From contig NZ_CP048405.1 of NCBI RefSeq assembly GCF_014084125.1, forward strand, positions 1,426,001 to 1,490,000: a stretch of DNA of 64,000 nt, in the 5' to 3' direction. Below the pieces are notes generated by a model. It was not told the DNA's origin and did not search any database. It worked only from the letters and a program-made list of their open reading frames with translations. This DNA is from Streptacidiphilus sp. PB12-B1b. Lineage in GTDB: Bacteria; Actinomycetota; Actinomycetes; Streptomycetales; Streptomycetaceae. Positions 37,601 through 47,083 of the stretch are shown here, in pieces. Both the position numbers and the translations under genes were made by a program. Positions within the stretch are counted from its first letter, which is position 1; each line of letters opens with the position of its first letter.

Positions 37601-39017
37601 GGACGACCTCGGTGGAGCGCAGGTTCTGCTTCTCCAGGGCGTCGGCGGTGTCGCGGATCTCGCGCTCACCGGAGAGGAACACCAGGATGTCGCCCTGGCC
37701 CTCGGCGCCCAGCTCGTCCACTGCGTCGCAGATCGCCTGCACCTGGTCGCGGTCGCGGTCGATCTCGTCCGGGCCGCCCTCGTCGTCCTCGGCGGAATCG
37801 TCCACGATCGGGCGGTAGCGGACCTCCACCGGGAAGGTCCGCCCGGACACCTCGATGATCGGCGCCTCCTCGCCGGAGCGGGGATCGGCGAAGTGGCGGG
37901 CGAATCGCTCCGGGTCGATCGTGGCCGAGGTGATGACCAGCTTGAGATCCGGCCGCTTGGGCAGCAGCTGCTTCAGATAGCCCAGGATGAAGTCGATGTT
38001 CAGGCTGCGCTCGTGCGCCTCGTCGATGATCAGGGTGTCGTACTGGCGCAGCAGCCGGTCGTTCTGGATCTCCGCCAGCAGGATGCCGTCGGTCATCACC
38101 TTGACGGCCGTCTCCGGGCCGACCTGGTCGGTGAAGCGGACCTTCCAACCGACGGTCGAGCCCAGCTCCGTGCCCAGCTCCTCGGCGACCCGCTCGGCCA
38201 CGGTGCGGGCGGCGATCCGGCGCGGCTGGGTGTGGCCGATCAGGCCGCGCACCCCCCGGCCCAGCTCCAGGCAGATCTTGGGGATCTGGGTGGTCTTCCC
38301 CGAGCCGGTCTCACCCGCGATGATCACCACCTGGTGGTCCCGGATGGCCGCCAGGATGTCCTCCCGGCGGGCGCTCACCGGCAGCGACTCCGGGTAGACC
38401 GGGGTCGGCACCGACGCCCGGCGGTTGGCCACCCGCAGCTCGGCGGCCTCGATCTCGGCGGTGATCGCGCTCTGCTGGCGCTCGCGCTTCTCCGGCTCGC
38501 GGACCTTGCGCAGACCCTCCAGACGGCGGCCCAGCCGCTCCTCGTCGCGCAGGGTGAGGCCGCTCAGCCGCGCGGCCAGGCTGCCGAGCGGCGCGGGCGC
38601 GTCCCCGGCGCTGCCCGCGTCCCGTGGCTCGCCGGTCTCCTCGGCGTCCCGGGTCTCGGCGTCCCGGACGTCCCGGGGCGGACGGCGGTCCGTGCCGGGC
38701 CTGCGCCCGCGCGCCCGGGCGCGGCCGGACGGGGCGCGGTCGGGCGTGGCGGGGTCGGGCGTGGCGGGGTCCGGTGCGTTCCTGTCGGGCACGCTGCCGT
38801 CGGGCGCGCCGCTGTCAGGAGTGCCGCTGTCGGGCGCGCCGTCGGGAGTGCCGCCGTCGGGCACGCCGGAGCGCGCGTCGCCGCGCGGCCCGCGTGGGCG
38901 GCGGTTGCGACTGCGGCTGTTGCGGGGGGTCCTCGCGGTGTCGTCCGTGCTGGGGGTGGTGCTGGACGACTCGGCGGCGGACTGGACTGCGTCGGTGGTG
39001 CTCTGCGGGGTACCCAT
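34653..39017 (-). CDS. hrpA: ATP-dependent RNA helicase HrpA (DEAH-box)
   Basis: 1454 aa, somewhat longer than usual because of a disordered N-terminus (about 150 residues) with degenerate PDxG/PDPAT repeats. The core begins near residue 205: Walker A IIAGETGSGKTTQIPK (about 231-246), DEAH box IIDEAHERSLNID, SAT motif VITSATIDPERFARHF, motif VI NQRKGRCGRTSDGICIRLYS. HA2 and OB regions follow, then the long C-terminal HrpA-specific domain (DUF3418). It acts on RNA, probably stalled ribosomes or mRNA processing. The ATG at 39017 has GGGGGC upstream. It follows the GNAT gene by 30 bp. Confidence 0.95.
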   Translation of the reverse strand: MGTPQSTTDAVQSAAESSSTTPSTDDTARTPRNSRSRNRRPRGPRGDARSGVPDGGTPDGAPDSGTPDSGAPDGSVPDRNAPDPATPDPATPDRAPSGRARARGRRPGTDRRPPRDVRDAETRDAEETGEPRDAGSAGDAPAPLGSLAARLSGLTLRDEERLGRRLEGLRKVREPEKRERQQSAITAEIEAAELRVANRRASVPTPVYPESLPVSARREDILAAIRDHQVVIIAGETGSGKTTQIPKICLELGRGVRGLIGHTQPRRIAARTVAERVAEELGTELGSTVGWKVRFTDQVGPETAVKVMTDGILLAEIQNDRLLRQYDTLIIDEAHERSLNIDFILGYLKQLLPKRPDLKLVITSATIDPERFARHFADPRSGEEAPIIEVSGRTFPVEVRYRPIVDDSAEDDEGGPDEIDRDRDQVQAICDAVDELGAEGQGDILVFLSGEREIRDTADALEKQNLRSTEVVPLYARLSSAEQHRVFQQHNGRRIVLATNVAETSLTVPGIRYVIDPGTARISRYSHRTKVQRLPIEAVSQASANQRKGRCGRTSDGICIRLYSEEDFESRPEFTDPEILRTNLASVILQMTAAGLGDIGAFPFLEPPDRRNIKDGVDLLQELGALDTSERTNRLTPVGRKLSALPVDPRLARMVLEAERHGVVREVMVIAAALSIQDPRERPVEKRAHADQLHARFTDPTSDFLTYLNLWRYLKDRQKELSSSQFRRMCKSEFLNYLRIREWQDIDAQLRQVARSLDIEAGHPGDEVDGDAVHRSLLAGLLSHIGLKDAEKQEYFGARGAKFAVFPGSALFKKTPRWVIAAELVETSRLWARIAAKVEPEWIEEQAQHLLRRSYSEPHWEKDRGQVVAFEKVTLYGVTLVAQRKVGYGKIDPELSRELFIRRALVEGEWRTHHRFFHDNRKLLDEVEELENRARRRDILVDEETLFDFYDQRIGAEVVSGAHFDSWWKKAHRTRPDLLTFTPDLLVNDNATAVTERDYPSVWQQGEITLPLTYQFEPGAEADGVTVHIPLTLLNQVRPAGFDWQIPGLREDLVTALIRSLPKQLRRNFVPAPDFAKHVMRGLAATSPDDKPLVELLEWQLHRLRGIPVPRDSWNYEAVPDHLRITFRVVDDKGRKLGESKDLDALKIDLRTRTQAAIAEAAGGLEKRGMKEWTIGELPHSFVQKRGAQTVKGYPALVDDGDSVSVRLLDTPRAQQRAMLGGTRRLLLLGTASPVNSIQSRLGNGAKLALAANPHGSTEALFADCLTAAADKLIADAGGPVWDEESYTRLRDDVRAELYDATADAVVKVANILAVNHRIAERLKTIGNSLLLLTGLTDIRAQLAELIHPGFVADTGHRRLPDLLRYLKAVERRLVKLPEDPHRDRDRTSVMLRMRDAYDELLAGLEPDRREDEDVVQIRWMLEELRVSLWAQPLGTPYPVSEQRILRAVEAVRG

Positions 39018-39047
39018 TGCGCCCCCAAGCCTACGCAAGCGGCCCCC

Positions 39048-39545
39048 TCACCTGTCGACCCGATATCGGTGCAGCCCGCCGAGGTCGCCCTCGCGGCCGA
39101 AACCCGCCCGCAGCAGCACCTGCTGGGAGGCGGTGTTCTCCGGGTAGGTGCCGGCCGTGACCGCGCGTACGGCGGGGTGGGTGAAGGCGAACGCGGTGAG
39201 CGCTCGCAGCGTCTCGGTGGCGTAGCCGAGGCCCCTGGCCTGCGCCACCAGCTCGTAGCCGACCTCGACCGAGCCTTCGGCGTCCGGCGGCCCGTGGAAG
39301 CCGGAGCCGCCCACGGCCAGGCCGTCGGCGTCGCGGACGATCACGAACAGGCCCCAGGGCGGCCGGTGCCAGCCGACCTCGTCGGCGCGCTCCACGATCC
39401 CGGCCAGATCCCGCGTGCCGGTGCCCGGCGCGCCGCCGAGCCAGGTCCACCCGCCGTCGCCGCCGCGGGCGAGCAGCCGGGCGGCCCCGGCGGAGGCAGG
39501 CTGCAGCCGCAGCCGCTCGGTGGGGATGACGCTGCACGGGATCAC
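39048..39545 (-). CDS. GNAT-family N-acetyltransferase (RimJ/RimL-like)
   Basis: 165 aa. GNAT acetyl-CoA-binding core: VEVGYELVAQARGLGYATET (motif A with the Q/RxxGxG/A loop), ALTAFAFTHPAVRAV and NTASQQVLLRAGFGREGDL. The N-terminus IPTERLRLQPAS is typical of RimJ-like members. The GTG at 39545 is preferred; the longest frame begins at a GTG at 39587. Probably cotranscribed with hrpA 30 bp downstream. Substrate not predictable. Confidence 0.85.
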   Translation of the reverse strand: MIPCSVIPTERLRLQPASAGAARLLARGGDGGWTWLGGAPGTGTRDLAGIVERADEVGWHRPPWGLFVIVRDADGLAVGGSGFHGPPDAEGSVEVGYELVAQARGLGYATETLRALTAFAFTHPAVRAVTAGTYPENTASQQVLLRAGFGREGDLGGLHRYRVDR

Positions 39546-39609
39546 AGAGCGAGTATCCCGCGCCCGGCCCCCAGCCCGTCCCCGCACACGGCCGACCGCC
39601 CGGCGTGGG

Positions 39610-41370
39610 TCAGTCCTCTTCCGGGTCGTCCTCGTCGGAGCCGTCCTTGGCGTCGAGGTAGGTCTCGGCCACGTGCGTGTCCAGCGGGAAGCGGACCGGT
39701 GTGTCGCCGAAGACCAGTCGCCGGGCCTCCTCCCCGGCTGCGGCCACCGCCTCCCGGACGGCGTCCGCCAGCTGCGCCGGGGTGTGCACCACCACCTCGT
39801 CGTGCTGGAAGAACACCAGCCGGGGCCGGTCCCCGGGGAGGCTGGTCGGGATCTGCGCCAGCCGCCGCCGCAGCGCCGCGATCAACGCCAGCGCCCAGTC
39901 GGCGGCGCTGGCCTGGATGACGAAGTTCCGGGTGAAGCGCCCCCGCGAGCGGGTGTCCCGGGCGGCGTCCTCGGCCGAGCCGTCCGACGCGCCCTCGGTC
40001 AGGTCCAGCCATCCGGCCGACGGCGGCGGGCACACCCGGCCGAGCCGGGAGCGGACCACCCCGCCGGCCTCGCCGGTCCGCGCCGCCGCCTCCACCAGGC
40101 CCATGGCCTGCGGAAACCTGCGCCGCAGCACCGCCACCAGCTGGCCGGTCTCGCCGCTGGTCTGCCCGTACATCGCGCCCAGCAGCCCCAGCTTGGCGCG
40201 GGCCCGGTCGCCGCCGAAGGCGTCGGCGGCCAGCCCCGCGTACAGATCGCCCTGCGCGCCCGCCCGGATCATGCCGGGATCGCCGGACATCGCCGCCAGC
40301 ACCCGGGGCTCCAGCTGCCCGGCGTCCGCGACCACCAGCAGCCAGCCCGGATCGGCCACGGCCGCCCCGCGCATGATCCGGGGGATCTGCAGCGCCCCGC
40401 CGCCCCGGCTCGCCCAGCGCCCCGACACCACCCCGCCGACGACGTACTCCGGACGGAAGCGGCCGTCCCGTACCCAGGCGTCCCGCCAGGCCCAGCCGTG
40501 CGCCGCGTGGATGCGCGACAGCTCCTTGTAGCGCAGCAGCAGCGGCGCGGCCGGGTGGTCCACCGCGCGCAGCACCCAGTTGCGGGTGGACGTCAGGCTG
40601 ACGCCCTGCTCGGCGAAGGCGCGCAGCACCTGCGAGGGCGAGTCCGGATTGAGCGGACGGCCGCCCAGGGCCTGCTGCAGCTCCACGATCAGGGCCGCCA
40701 GCTTGGCGGGCTGTGCGCCGCCGTGCGGGCGCGGGCCCAGCAGCTCGGTCAGCAGCGCGTCATGGGCCTGCGCGCTCCACGGCAGGCCGTCGAAGCCCAG
40801 CTCGGCCGCGGCCAGGCCGCCCGCCGACTCGGCCGCGCACAGCAGCCTGGTCCGCGCCGGGTCGCTCCCGGCGGCGATCCGGCGCTGCTGCTCGGCGTGG
40901 ACGGCGACCAGCGCGTCGAGGGCGTCCACGCCGGGCGGCAGCCGGCTGCGGTCGGGGGCGAAGAGGGAGTCCTGGTCGCCGCCGCCGTGGCCCTCGGGCA
41001 GGTCCTCGGGCACCTGCCCGCCGTGCAGCCGGGCCCAGGCCGCGCCCAGCGAGCGCGGCTGGCCGTAGCGGTCCTCCTGGCCGAGCAGCAGCGGCTCGAC
41101 CAGCTTGACGTCATGGCAGCGGCCCAGGCGGCGGTCGCCCAGGGCGGGCAACAGCCGGCCGTAGACCTCGTCCGTCGCCGCCCACACCCAGCGGGGGGCT
41201 GCCGCCGCCTCCCACTGCGCCAGCGCCGAGGCCAGGTCGCGGACCCGCACCGGCCCGTCCAGCGGCGCGCCGCCCTCGGCCAGCGGCTGCAGCCGACCGC
41301 CGGGGCCGTCCTGGTCCGCCGCCACCGCCACCCGGGGTGCTGCCTGGCCTGCCACCTGGCGGCTCACCAT
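39610..41370 (-). CDS. PolA-like family A DNA polymerase (short, exonuclease region degenerate)
   Basis: 586 aa. C-terminal family A polymerase domain: motif A ADAGQLEPRVLAAMSG (canonical DYSQIELR), motif B RARAKLGLLGAMYGQTSG, motif C FFQHDEVVVHTP. Thumb/fingers regions include LNPDSPSQVLRAF and VVSGRWASRGGGALQIPRIM. The N-terminal third corresponds to the 3'-5' exonuclease region, but the DxE exonuclease motif is not visible; no 5' nuclease domain is present. Actinomycetes carry such a second PolA-like protein beside true PolA. Probably repair or translesion synthesis (inference). The ATG at 41370 follows an AGGGA-like site. 64 bp upstream of the GNAT gene, same strand. Confidence 0.88.
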   Translation of the reverse strand: MVSRQVAGQAAPRVAVAADQDGPGGRLQPLAEGGAPLDGPVRVRDLASALAQWEAAAAPRWVWAATDEVYGRLLPALGDRRLGRCHDVKLVEPLLLGQEDRYGQPRSLGAAWARLHGGQVPEDLPEGHGGGDQDSLFAPDRSRLPPGVDALDALVAVHAEQQRRIAAGSDPARTRLLCAAESAGGLAAAELGFDGLPWSAQAHDALLTELLGPRPHGGAQPAKLAALIVELQQALGGRPLNPDSPSQVLRAFAEQGVSLTSTRNWVLRAVDHPAAPLLLRYKELSRIHAAHGWAWRDAWVRDGRFRPEYVVGGVVSGRWASRGGGALQIPRIMRGAAVADPGWLLVVADAGQLEPRVLAAMSGDPGMIRAGAQGDLYAGLAADAFGGDRARAKLGLLGAMYGQTSGETGQLVAVLRRRFPQAMGLVEAAARTGEAGGVVRSRLGRVCPPPSAGWLDLTEGASDGSAEDAARDTRSRGRFTRNFVIQASAADWALALIAALRRRLAQIPTSLPGDRPRLVFFQHDEVVVHTPAQLADAVREAVAAAGEEARRLVFGDTPVRFPLDTHVAETYLDAKDGSDEDDPEED

Positions 41371-41539
41371 CCCTGTCGTCCCTGCCTGCGTTCCGTACCG
41401 GCGCTGGTCGGGCGAGGTGCCCGGGCCTGCTGCGGAACGTACCACCGGGCACTGACAGCGGGCCGCCGCCGGTCGTCGGCGGGTCGGGACGGCGCCACGG
41501 CGGGACGTCAGGGCGTCACGGCGTCAGGGGGTCGCTGGG

Positions 41540-42706
41540 TCAGGAGGTGAGCCGGACCGGCATCAGCAGCGAGAAGCTGTCGGCCCCGGGCTCGGGCAGG
41601 CGGATCGCCAGCGGGGTGACCGGGCCGCCGACCTCCAGCAGCAGCTGCTCCCGGCCGTCCAGCCGGAGGGCGTCCAGCAGGAACTGCCGGTTCACCGCCA
41701 CGCGGAGCGTCCCGTCGCCGGACGGGCCGCCCGGCGCTGCGTCCGGCTCCTCGGCGGGGGCCGCGTCCGGGGCCTCGACGGTGATCGTGTCGTCCGCCGC
41801 CAGGGCCAGGACCGAGATCTCGAACTCGGCGCCGTCCTGCTCGCGGCGCTGGATGCGGGTCGGGCCCTCGGCCAGGGCCCGGCGCAGCGCGGCCACGTCC
41901 ACCGGGACCAGTCGGCCGGCCGGGAGCCGGGACAGCCGCCGGTAGTCGGGGAAGTCGGCATCCAGCCGCACCCCGGCCGCCTGGCTCCCGCCGACTTCCA
42001 GCGCGACCCGGTCGCCCTCCAGGCTGAGCACCGCCTCGCCCTCGGCGCTGCCGCCGAGCAGCGCCCGCATGGCGTCCACCAGCGCCGCCGGGACGACGGC
42101 CCGTGCCGACGGGCCGTCGAATCCGGCGGATGCGCCGGACAGGGCCATCCGGTAGCGGTCCGTCGCCGCCAGCCGGAGCGATCCGGTCCCGGCTCCGGCC
42201 GCGCCGTCTGCGTCTGCGTCTGCGTCGGCGTCGAACAGGACGCCGCCCAGCATGGGGAGCGCGTCGTCGGTGCTGACCGCGAAGCGGACCGAGCCCAGGG
42301 CCCCGGCCAGCTCGGAGGCGGACAGGGTGAGGCGGGTGGTGCTGGTGGCGGTGGTGTTCACAGGGGTCTCCCTCAGTGCGAGAAGTGCTCGGACGGAGGA
42401 GAGCTCGCGGCGGGCATCGGCCAGACCGCTCTCGAGGCGCAGCAGATGGGCGTCCAGCAGCGTCCGGACCAGCGAGGCGTCCTCGCTGGACCAGCCCGCC
42501 AGGATCAGCCGGATGTCCGCCAGCGGCATCCGCACCCGGCGCAGCCGGGCCAGCAGTCGGGCCTCCCCGAGCTGCTCCGGGGCGTACCAGCGGTAGCCGC
42601 TGTCCGGATCGACCCAGGACGGCACGAGCACCCCTGCGCCGTCGTAGAACCTCAGGGCGCTGACCGTCAGACCGCTGTCGCGGGCCAGTTCGCCGATGCT
42701 GCGCAT
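41540..42706 (-). CDS. MerR HTH fused to a DNA polymerase III beta (sliding clamp)-like domain
   Basis: 388 aa. MerR DNA-binding region at residues 1-70 (SIGELARDSGLTVSALRFYD; VDPDSGYRWYAPEQLGEARL; VRMPLADIRLIL) and a helical linker. From about residue 115 there is clamp-like sequence: LTLSASELAGALGSVRFAVS, LRLAATDRYRMALSGAS, DADFPDYRRLSRLPAGR and C-terminal FSLLMPVRLTS, close to the TDRYRLA, FPDYRRL and MPVRL landmarks of DnaN. A CGTCTG hexanucleotide repeat at about 42205-42234 encodes an Asp-Ala run. The ATG at 42706 follows GGAGAG. Such proteins are annotated in streptomycetes; their role (clamp mimic or regulator) is unknown. Confidence 0.85.
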   Translation of the reverse strand: MRSIGELARDSGLTVSALRFYDGAGVLVPSWVDPDSGYRWYAPEQLGEARLLARLRRVRMPLADIRLILAGWSSEDASLVRTLLDAHLLRLESGLADARRELSSVRALLALRETPVNTTATSTTRLTLSASELAGALGSVRFAVSTDDALPMLGGVLFDADADADADGAAGAGTGSLRLAATDRYRMALSGASAGFDGPSARAVVPAALVDAMRALLGGSAEGEAVLSLEGDRVALEVGGSQAAGVRLDADFPDYRRLSRLPAGRLVPVDVAALRRALAEGPTRIQRREQDGAEFEISVLALAADDTITVEAPDAAPAEEPDAAPGGPSGDGTLRVAVNRQFLLDALRLDGREQLLLEVGGPVTPLAIRLPEPGADSFSLLMPVRLTS

Positions 42707-42792
42707 GTCGTCGCTCTCCACACCCGGGACTCTGCGGGCTCGACCTGGTCGAGGGTCAAGCAGCAGTGCTCGGCCGCCGCTGAGCCGGTGGT

Positions 42793-43485
42793 TCAGCGCG
42801 TCGGGGTGAGGCCGAGGCCGGTGCCGGGGGCCGGGGCGCGACGGGTGATCACGTAGCCGCGCGGGCCGGACAGCCGCAGCCACGCCGGGTGCCGGTGCAG
42901 CGCCACGCTCTCGGCCTGGTGCAGCAGCCCGACCAGGTAGGCCGCGTGGACGGCGCGCAGGGTGAGGCCGGAGGGGTGGAGCTGCCGGGACCAGATGGAC
43001 TCGGCCAGGGCGTCCGGGTCGGCGCTCTCCCGCCGGAACTCGGTGATCGCCGCCCGGACGGCCGCGCGCAGCGGCTCGCTGGGAAGGTCGCCGAGGTGCT
43101 CCCAGCCCCTGCGCGGCGGCAGCAGCCCGGCCCAGGCGGGGCCGGTGATGGGGGAGGGGAGGTCCAGGGCGGTCGGTGCGCCGGACGTCCGCGGCGCGGG
43201 GACGGCCTCCGGCGGGGTCGCTGAGGCCGTCCCCGCCAGGGCGTCGACGGCGTCCAGCAGCTGCCCGGCGGAGACGGTGAGGTCCGCCGGGGCCTCCTCG
43301 GAGAGCCGGGCGGTGCGGACCGCCAGCGGGCCGGTCTCCCCGAGCGGCAGCCGAGCGAACACGGCCAGCCCCAGCCCTGCCGTCTGCAGCCGCACCGCGG
43401 CGGCCTTGTCGAAGCGGATCAGCCTGCTGAGGAAGGCGCCCAGATCGGCCGCCTCCCGGACGTCGGCCAGCTGCAGCGCGGTCAC
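42793..43485 (-). CDS. Conserved hypothetical protein coupled to thioesterase gene
   Basis: 230 aa. Soluble, Leu/Ala-rich, no signal peptide or membrane helix. Distinct parts: LADVREAADLGAFLSRLIRF at the N-terminus, LLPPRRGWEHLGDLPSEPLR in the middle and WLRLSGPRGYVITRR near the end. I do not recognise the family, though it looks like a conserved actinobacterial partner gene. Its GTG start overlaps the thioesterase TGA by four bases (GTGA), so translation is coupled. Confidence 0.75.
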   Translation of the reverse strand: MTALQLADVREAADLGAFLSRLIRFDKAAAVRLQTAGLGLAVFARLPLGETGPLAVRTARLSEEAPADLTVSAGQLLDAVDALAGTASATPPEAVPAPRTSGAPTALDLPSPITGPAWAGLLPPRRGWEHLGDLPSEPLRAAVRAAITEFRRESADPDALAESIWSRQLHPSGLTLRAVHAAYLVGLLHQAESVALHRHPAWLRLSGPRGYVITRRAPAPGTGLGLTPTR

Positions 43486-43904
43486 GCCGCTACCGTTGCC
43501 TTCTCCACATAGTCGGCGAGGAAGGCCCGCTCGGACGTGGTCAGCCGGCGCGGCCTGCCCTCCGCGATGTCGTAGGGGACGACGACCGTGGAGGCGCGGA
43601 CGTACACCGTCTCCTCGTCCTTGATCTCGTAGGCGACCGTGAACGAGGCGTGGCCGAGCCGCGTCAGCCAGGTCTCGATGGTGACCGGCGTCGGCCGGTA
43701 GACCAGCGGCCGCAGGTAGTCGATCTCGTGCCTGGCCACCACCGAGCCCTCGGAGAACGCCTTCTCCCCGGCCTCGCCCGCGTTGGTGAAGGTGAGGTCG
43801 ATGCGTGCCTCTTCCAGATAGCGCAGGAAGACCACGTTGTTGACGTGCCCGAACGCGTCCATGTCGGACCAGCGCAGGGGACAGGCGTATATGTGGCGGG
43901 CCAC
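43482..43904 (-). CDS. Hotdog-fold acyl-CoA thioesterase (4HBT/YbgC type)
   Basis: 140 aa. WSDMDAFGHVNNVVFLRYL carries the catalytic Asp and HVNN motif of 4-hydroxybenzoyl-CoA thioesterase-like enzymes; ARHEIDYLRPLVYRPTPVTI and VRASTVVVPYD follow the hotdog pattern. Hydrolyses an acyl-CoA; substrate unknown. The GTG at 43904 follows CGGAGAA; a longer frame from 43955 adds residues through a hairpin-containing spacer. Fourth in the minus-strand series SSB, EttA, this gene and its partner. Confidence 0.9.
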   Translation of the reverse strand: MARHIYACPLRWSDMDAFGHVNNVVFLRYLEEARIDLTFTNAGEAGEKAFSEGSVVARHEIDYLRPLVYRPTPVTIETWLTRLGHASFTVAYEIKDEETVYVRASTVVVPYDIAEGRPRRLTTSERAFLADYVEKATVAA

Positions 43905-43933
43905 TGAGTTCTCCGATGGGGCTGGATACCGGG

Positions 43934-43950
43934 GCAGGCGGGCCGCCTGC
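43934..43950 (-). terminator. Possible weak hairpin between EttA and thioesterase genes
   Basis: GCAGGCG (43934-43940)/CGCCTGC (43944-43950), a 7-bp stem with a 3-nt loop in the 142-bp gap. It may attenuate readthrough from EttA into the thioesterase gene. Confidence 0.4.
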
Positions 43951-44046
43951 CGCACATGCGGTGCGGTACAGGAGGCCCAGCCTGCCCCGGCGGTGTTGCG
44001 GACAGGTGTCGCGCGGGTCAGCGCGGATCGACCGGCGGACGCCCGG

Positions 44047-45711
<1,665 letters not shown>

Positions 45712-45806
45712 GATGAACCGTCCGGCGTCGTTGGTGGGGTGGCTACAGCCTTCCATTGTGCCGCACCGGAGGCGGGCTCCGGGCAGCGCGGGGGCGGCCG
45801 CCCGGG

Positions 45807-46367
45807 TCAGTCCCCCGCGACCCCGGCGGCGACGCCCGCGCCCGCACCCACCGGGACGGCGGCGGGCATGTCGGCAGGCATGTCGGCGGGGGCGGTGGCA
45901 CTGGCGGGGCCGGTGGCGGCGGGGCCGGTCGGGGCCGGGAGGCTGTCGCGCTGCGCCGGGGCCGTCCGCGTGGCCAGAGCCGCCACCAGCTCCGGGCGGC
46001 CCCGCACGGCTCGTCGGAAGGCGGAGGTGCCCCGGCACAGGTCGTGGCCGATGGCTGCGGCCTCGATCTCCGGGACCAGCCCCTTGGGCCTGCCCTCGCC
46101 GCTCTCCCACTCGCGGATCCGCAGCCGCCCGGTGACCAGCAGCGGATCGCCGCGCCCCACCGAGCCCAGGACGTTCTCCGCCAGCCAGCGCCAGCTCCAC
46201 ACGACGAACAGGCTGGTGTCGCCGTCCACCCAGCACTGCCGCTGCCGGTCGAACCGCCGGTCGGTGGCCGCCAGGCGGAAGTTGGCCACCGGCACGCCGC
46301 CGATCGTCGTGGAGTACTTCACCTCGGAGACGACATTGCCCACCAGAGTCACCATCGTGCCGTTCAT
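45807..46367 (-). CDS. Single-stranded DNA-binding protein, SsbB-like paralogue
   Basis: 186 aa. N-terminal OB-fold (NGTMVTLVGNVVSEVKYS; NFRLAATDRRFDRQRQCW; TSLFVVWSWRWLAENVLGSV; DPLLVTGRLRIREWE), then a tail of Ala/Pro/Thr repeats (PADMPADMPAAVPVG). It lacks the acidic DDDIPF tip of replicative SSB, so it is the SsbB-type paralogue linked in Streptomyces to chromosome segregation during sporulation (family knowledge). Start ATG at 46367 (MNGTMV); an ATG at 46385 is an alternative. Followed by EttA after 95 bp. Confidence 0.88.
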   Translation of the reverse strand: MNGTMVTLVGNVVSEVKYSTTIGGVPVANFRLAATDRRFDRQRQCWVDGDTSLFVVWSWRWLAENVLGSVGRGDPLLVTGRLRIREWESGEGRPKGLVPEIEAAAIGHDLCRGTSAFRRAVRGRPELVAALATRTAPAQRDSLPAPTGPAATGPASATAPADMPADMPAAVPVGAGAGVAAGVAGD

Positions 46368-46827
46368 GCCCAGCCCCGTTTCCATTCCCTCGCCGCTTCC
46401 GTAGCGGCGGCTTCTGGCACGAGCCTGCACGAGCCGGACGACAATCCGGGACGGATAAGGGCGAACTGTGGACAAGTAGTGCCCTGTGGAAAACGCTGCC
46501 ACTCGATCGGGTGCACTTGTTCCGGTACGGCCCCGCCATTCAGGTGATCCGGCCCGGTTCCGGCCTCTCTCAGTTCCGGGGCGACCGACCGCTACCGCAA
46601 CCCGGCGCGTCCATAACGGCTGAGGCAGCAGCGCCGTAACGACTGAACAACAGCCCGCGCTCTGGGGTCCCGCACCGCTGCGCGCACCGACTCCACCTGC
46701 GATTATCAGACCGCTCCACGGAGGAACCGGCCTACCATACTTCCGCCGGAGCGCCAGGTACGGAGTCCTGTCGCGCTTATCCTGTCCCTCGACAGGAGTC
46801 TCCCGGCATCTTCAGGCTCCCCGTCCC
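46368..46827. other. Intergenic region between ssb and tRNA-Arg
   Basis: About 460 bp with lower GC than nearby genes. It should hold the ssb promoter (minus) and the tRNA promoter (plus). No open reading frame with coding character is seen and no RNA other than the tRNA is recognised. Confidence 0.6.
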
Positions 46828-46900
46828 GCCCCCATAGCTCAGCGGATAGAGCAGGTGCCTTCTAAGCACTTGGCCGCAGGTTCGAGTCCTGCTGGGGGCA
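46828..46900 (+). tRNA. tRNA-Arg (anticodon TCT)
   Basis: 73 nt, full cloverleaf. Acceptor GCCCCCA/TGGGGGC, D stem GCTC/GAGC, anticodon stem GGTGC/GCACT with loop CTTCTAA (anticodon TCT reads AGA), T stem GCAGG/CCTGC with loop TTCGAGT, discriminator A. CCA is not encoded. AGA is a rare codon in this genome type. No integrase gene or 3'-end duplication is seen nearby. Confidence 0.95.
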
Positions 46901-47083
46901 CCCTACGAATTTCCCATGGACATGCCATGCCTGAACCTAATGGTGCAGGTCAGAGGCCGTCTGTTTAGCCTTAAACAGTGCTGCGGGCCCATATCCGGCG
47001 ATATCCGGATGCCCCGGTTCTGGGCGAATCGACTCCCGGCAATGCGGACGCCGCAATGCCGTCCCGGCGCGCCTCCGGGACGC

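Noticed and set aside
34872-39920. 1682-residue open frame on the plus strand antisense to hrpA and its neighbours
   Set aside because: Shadow of the G/C codon bias of hrpA; Val/Gly/Asp/Leu-rich composition, no RBS, no domain.
46828-46900. tRNA-Arg(TCT) as an integration site of a mobile element
   Set aside because: No integrase, no repeated tRNA 3' end and no compositional shift in the flanking DNA shown here.
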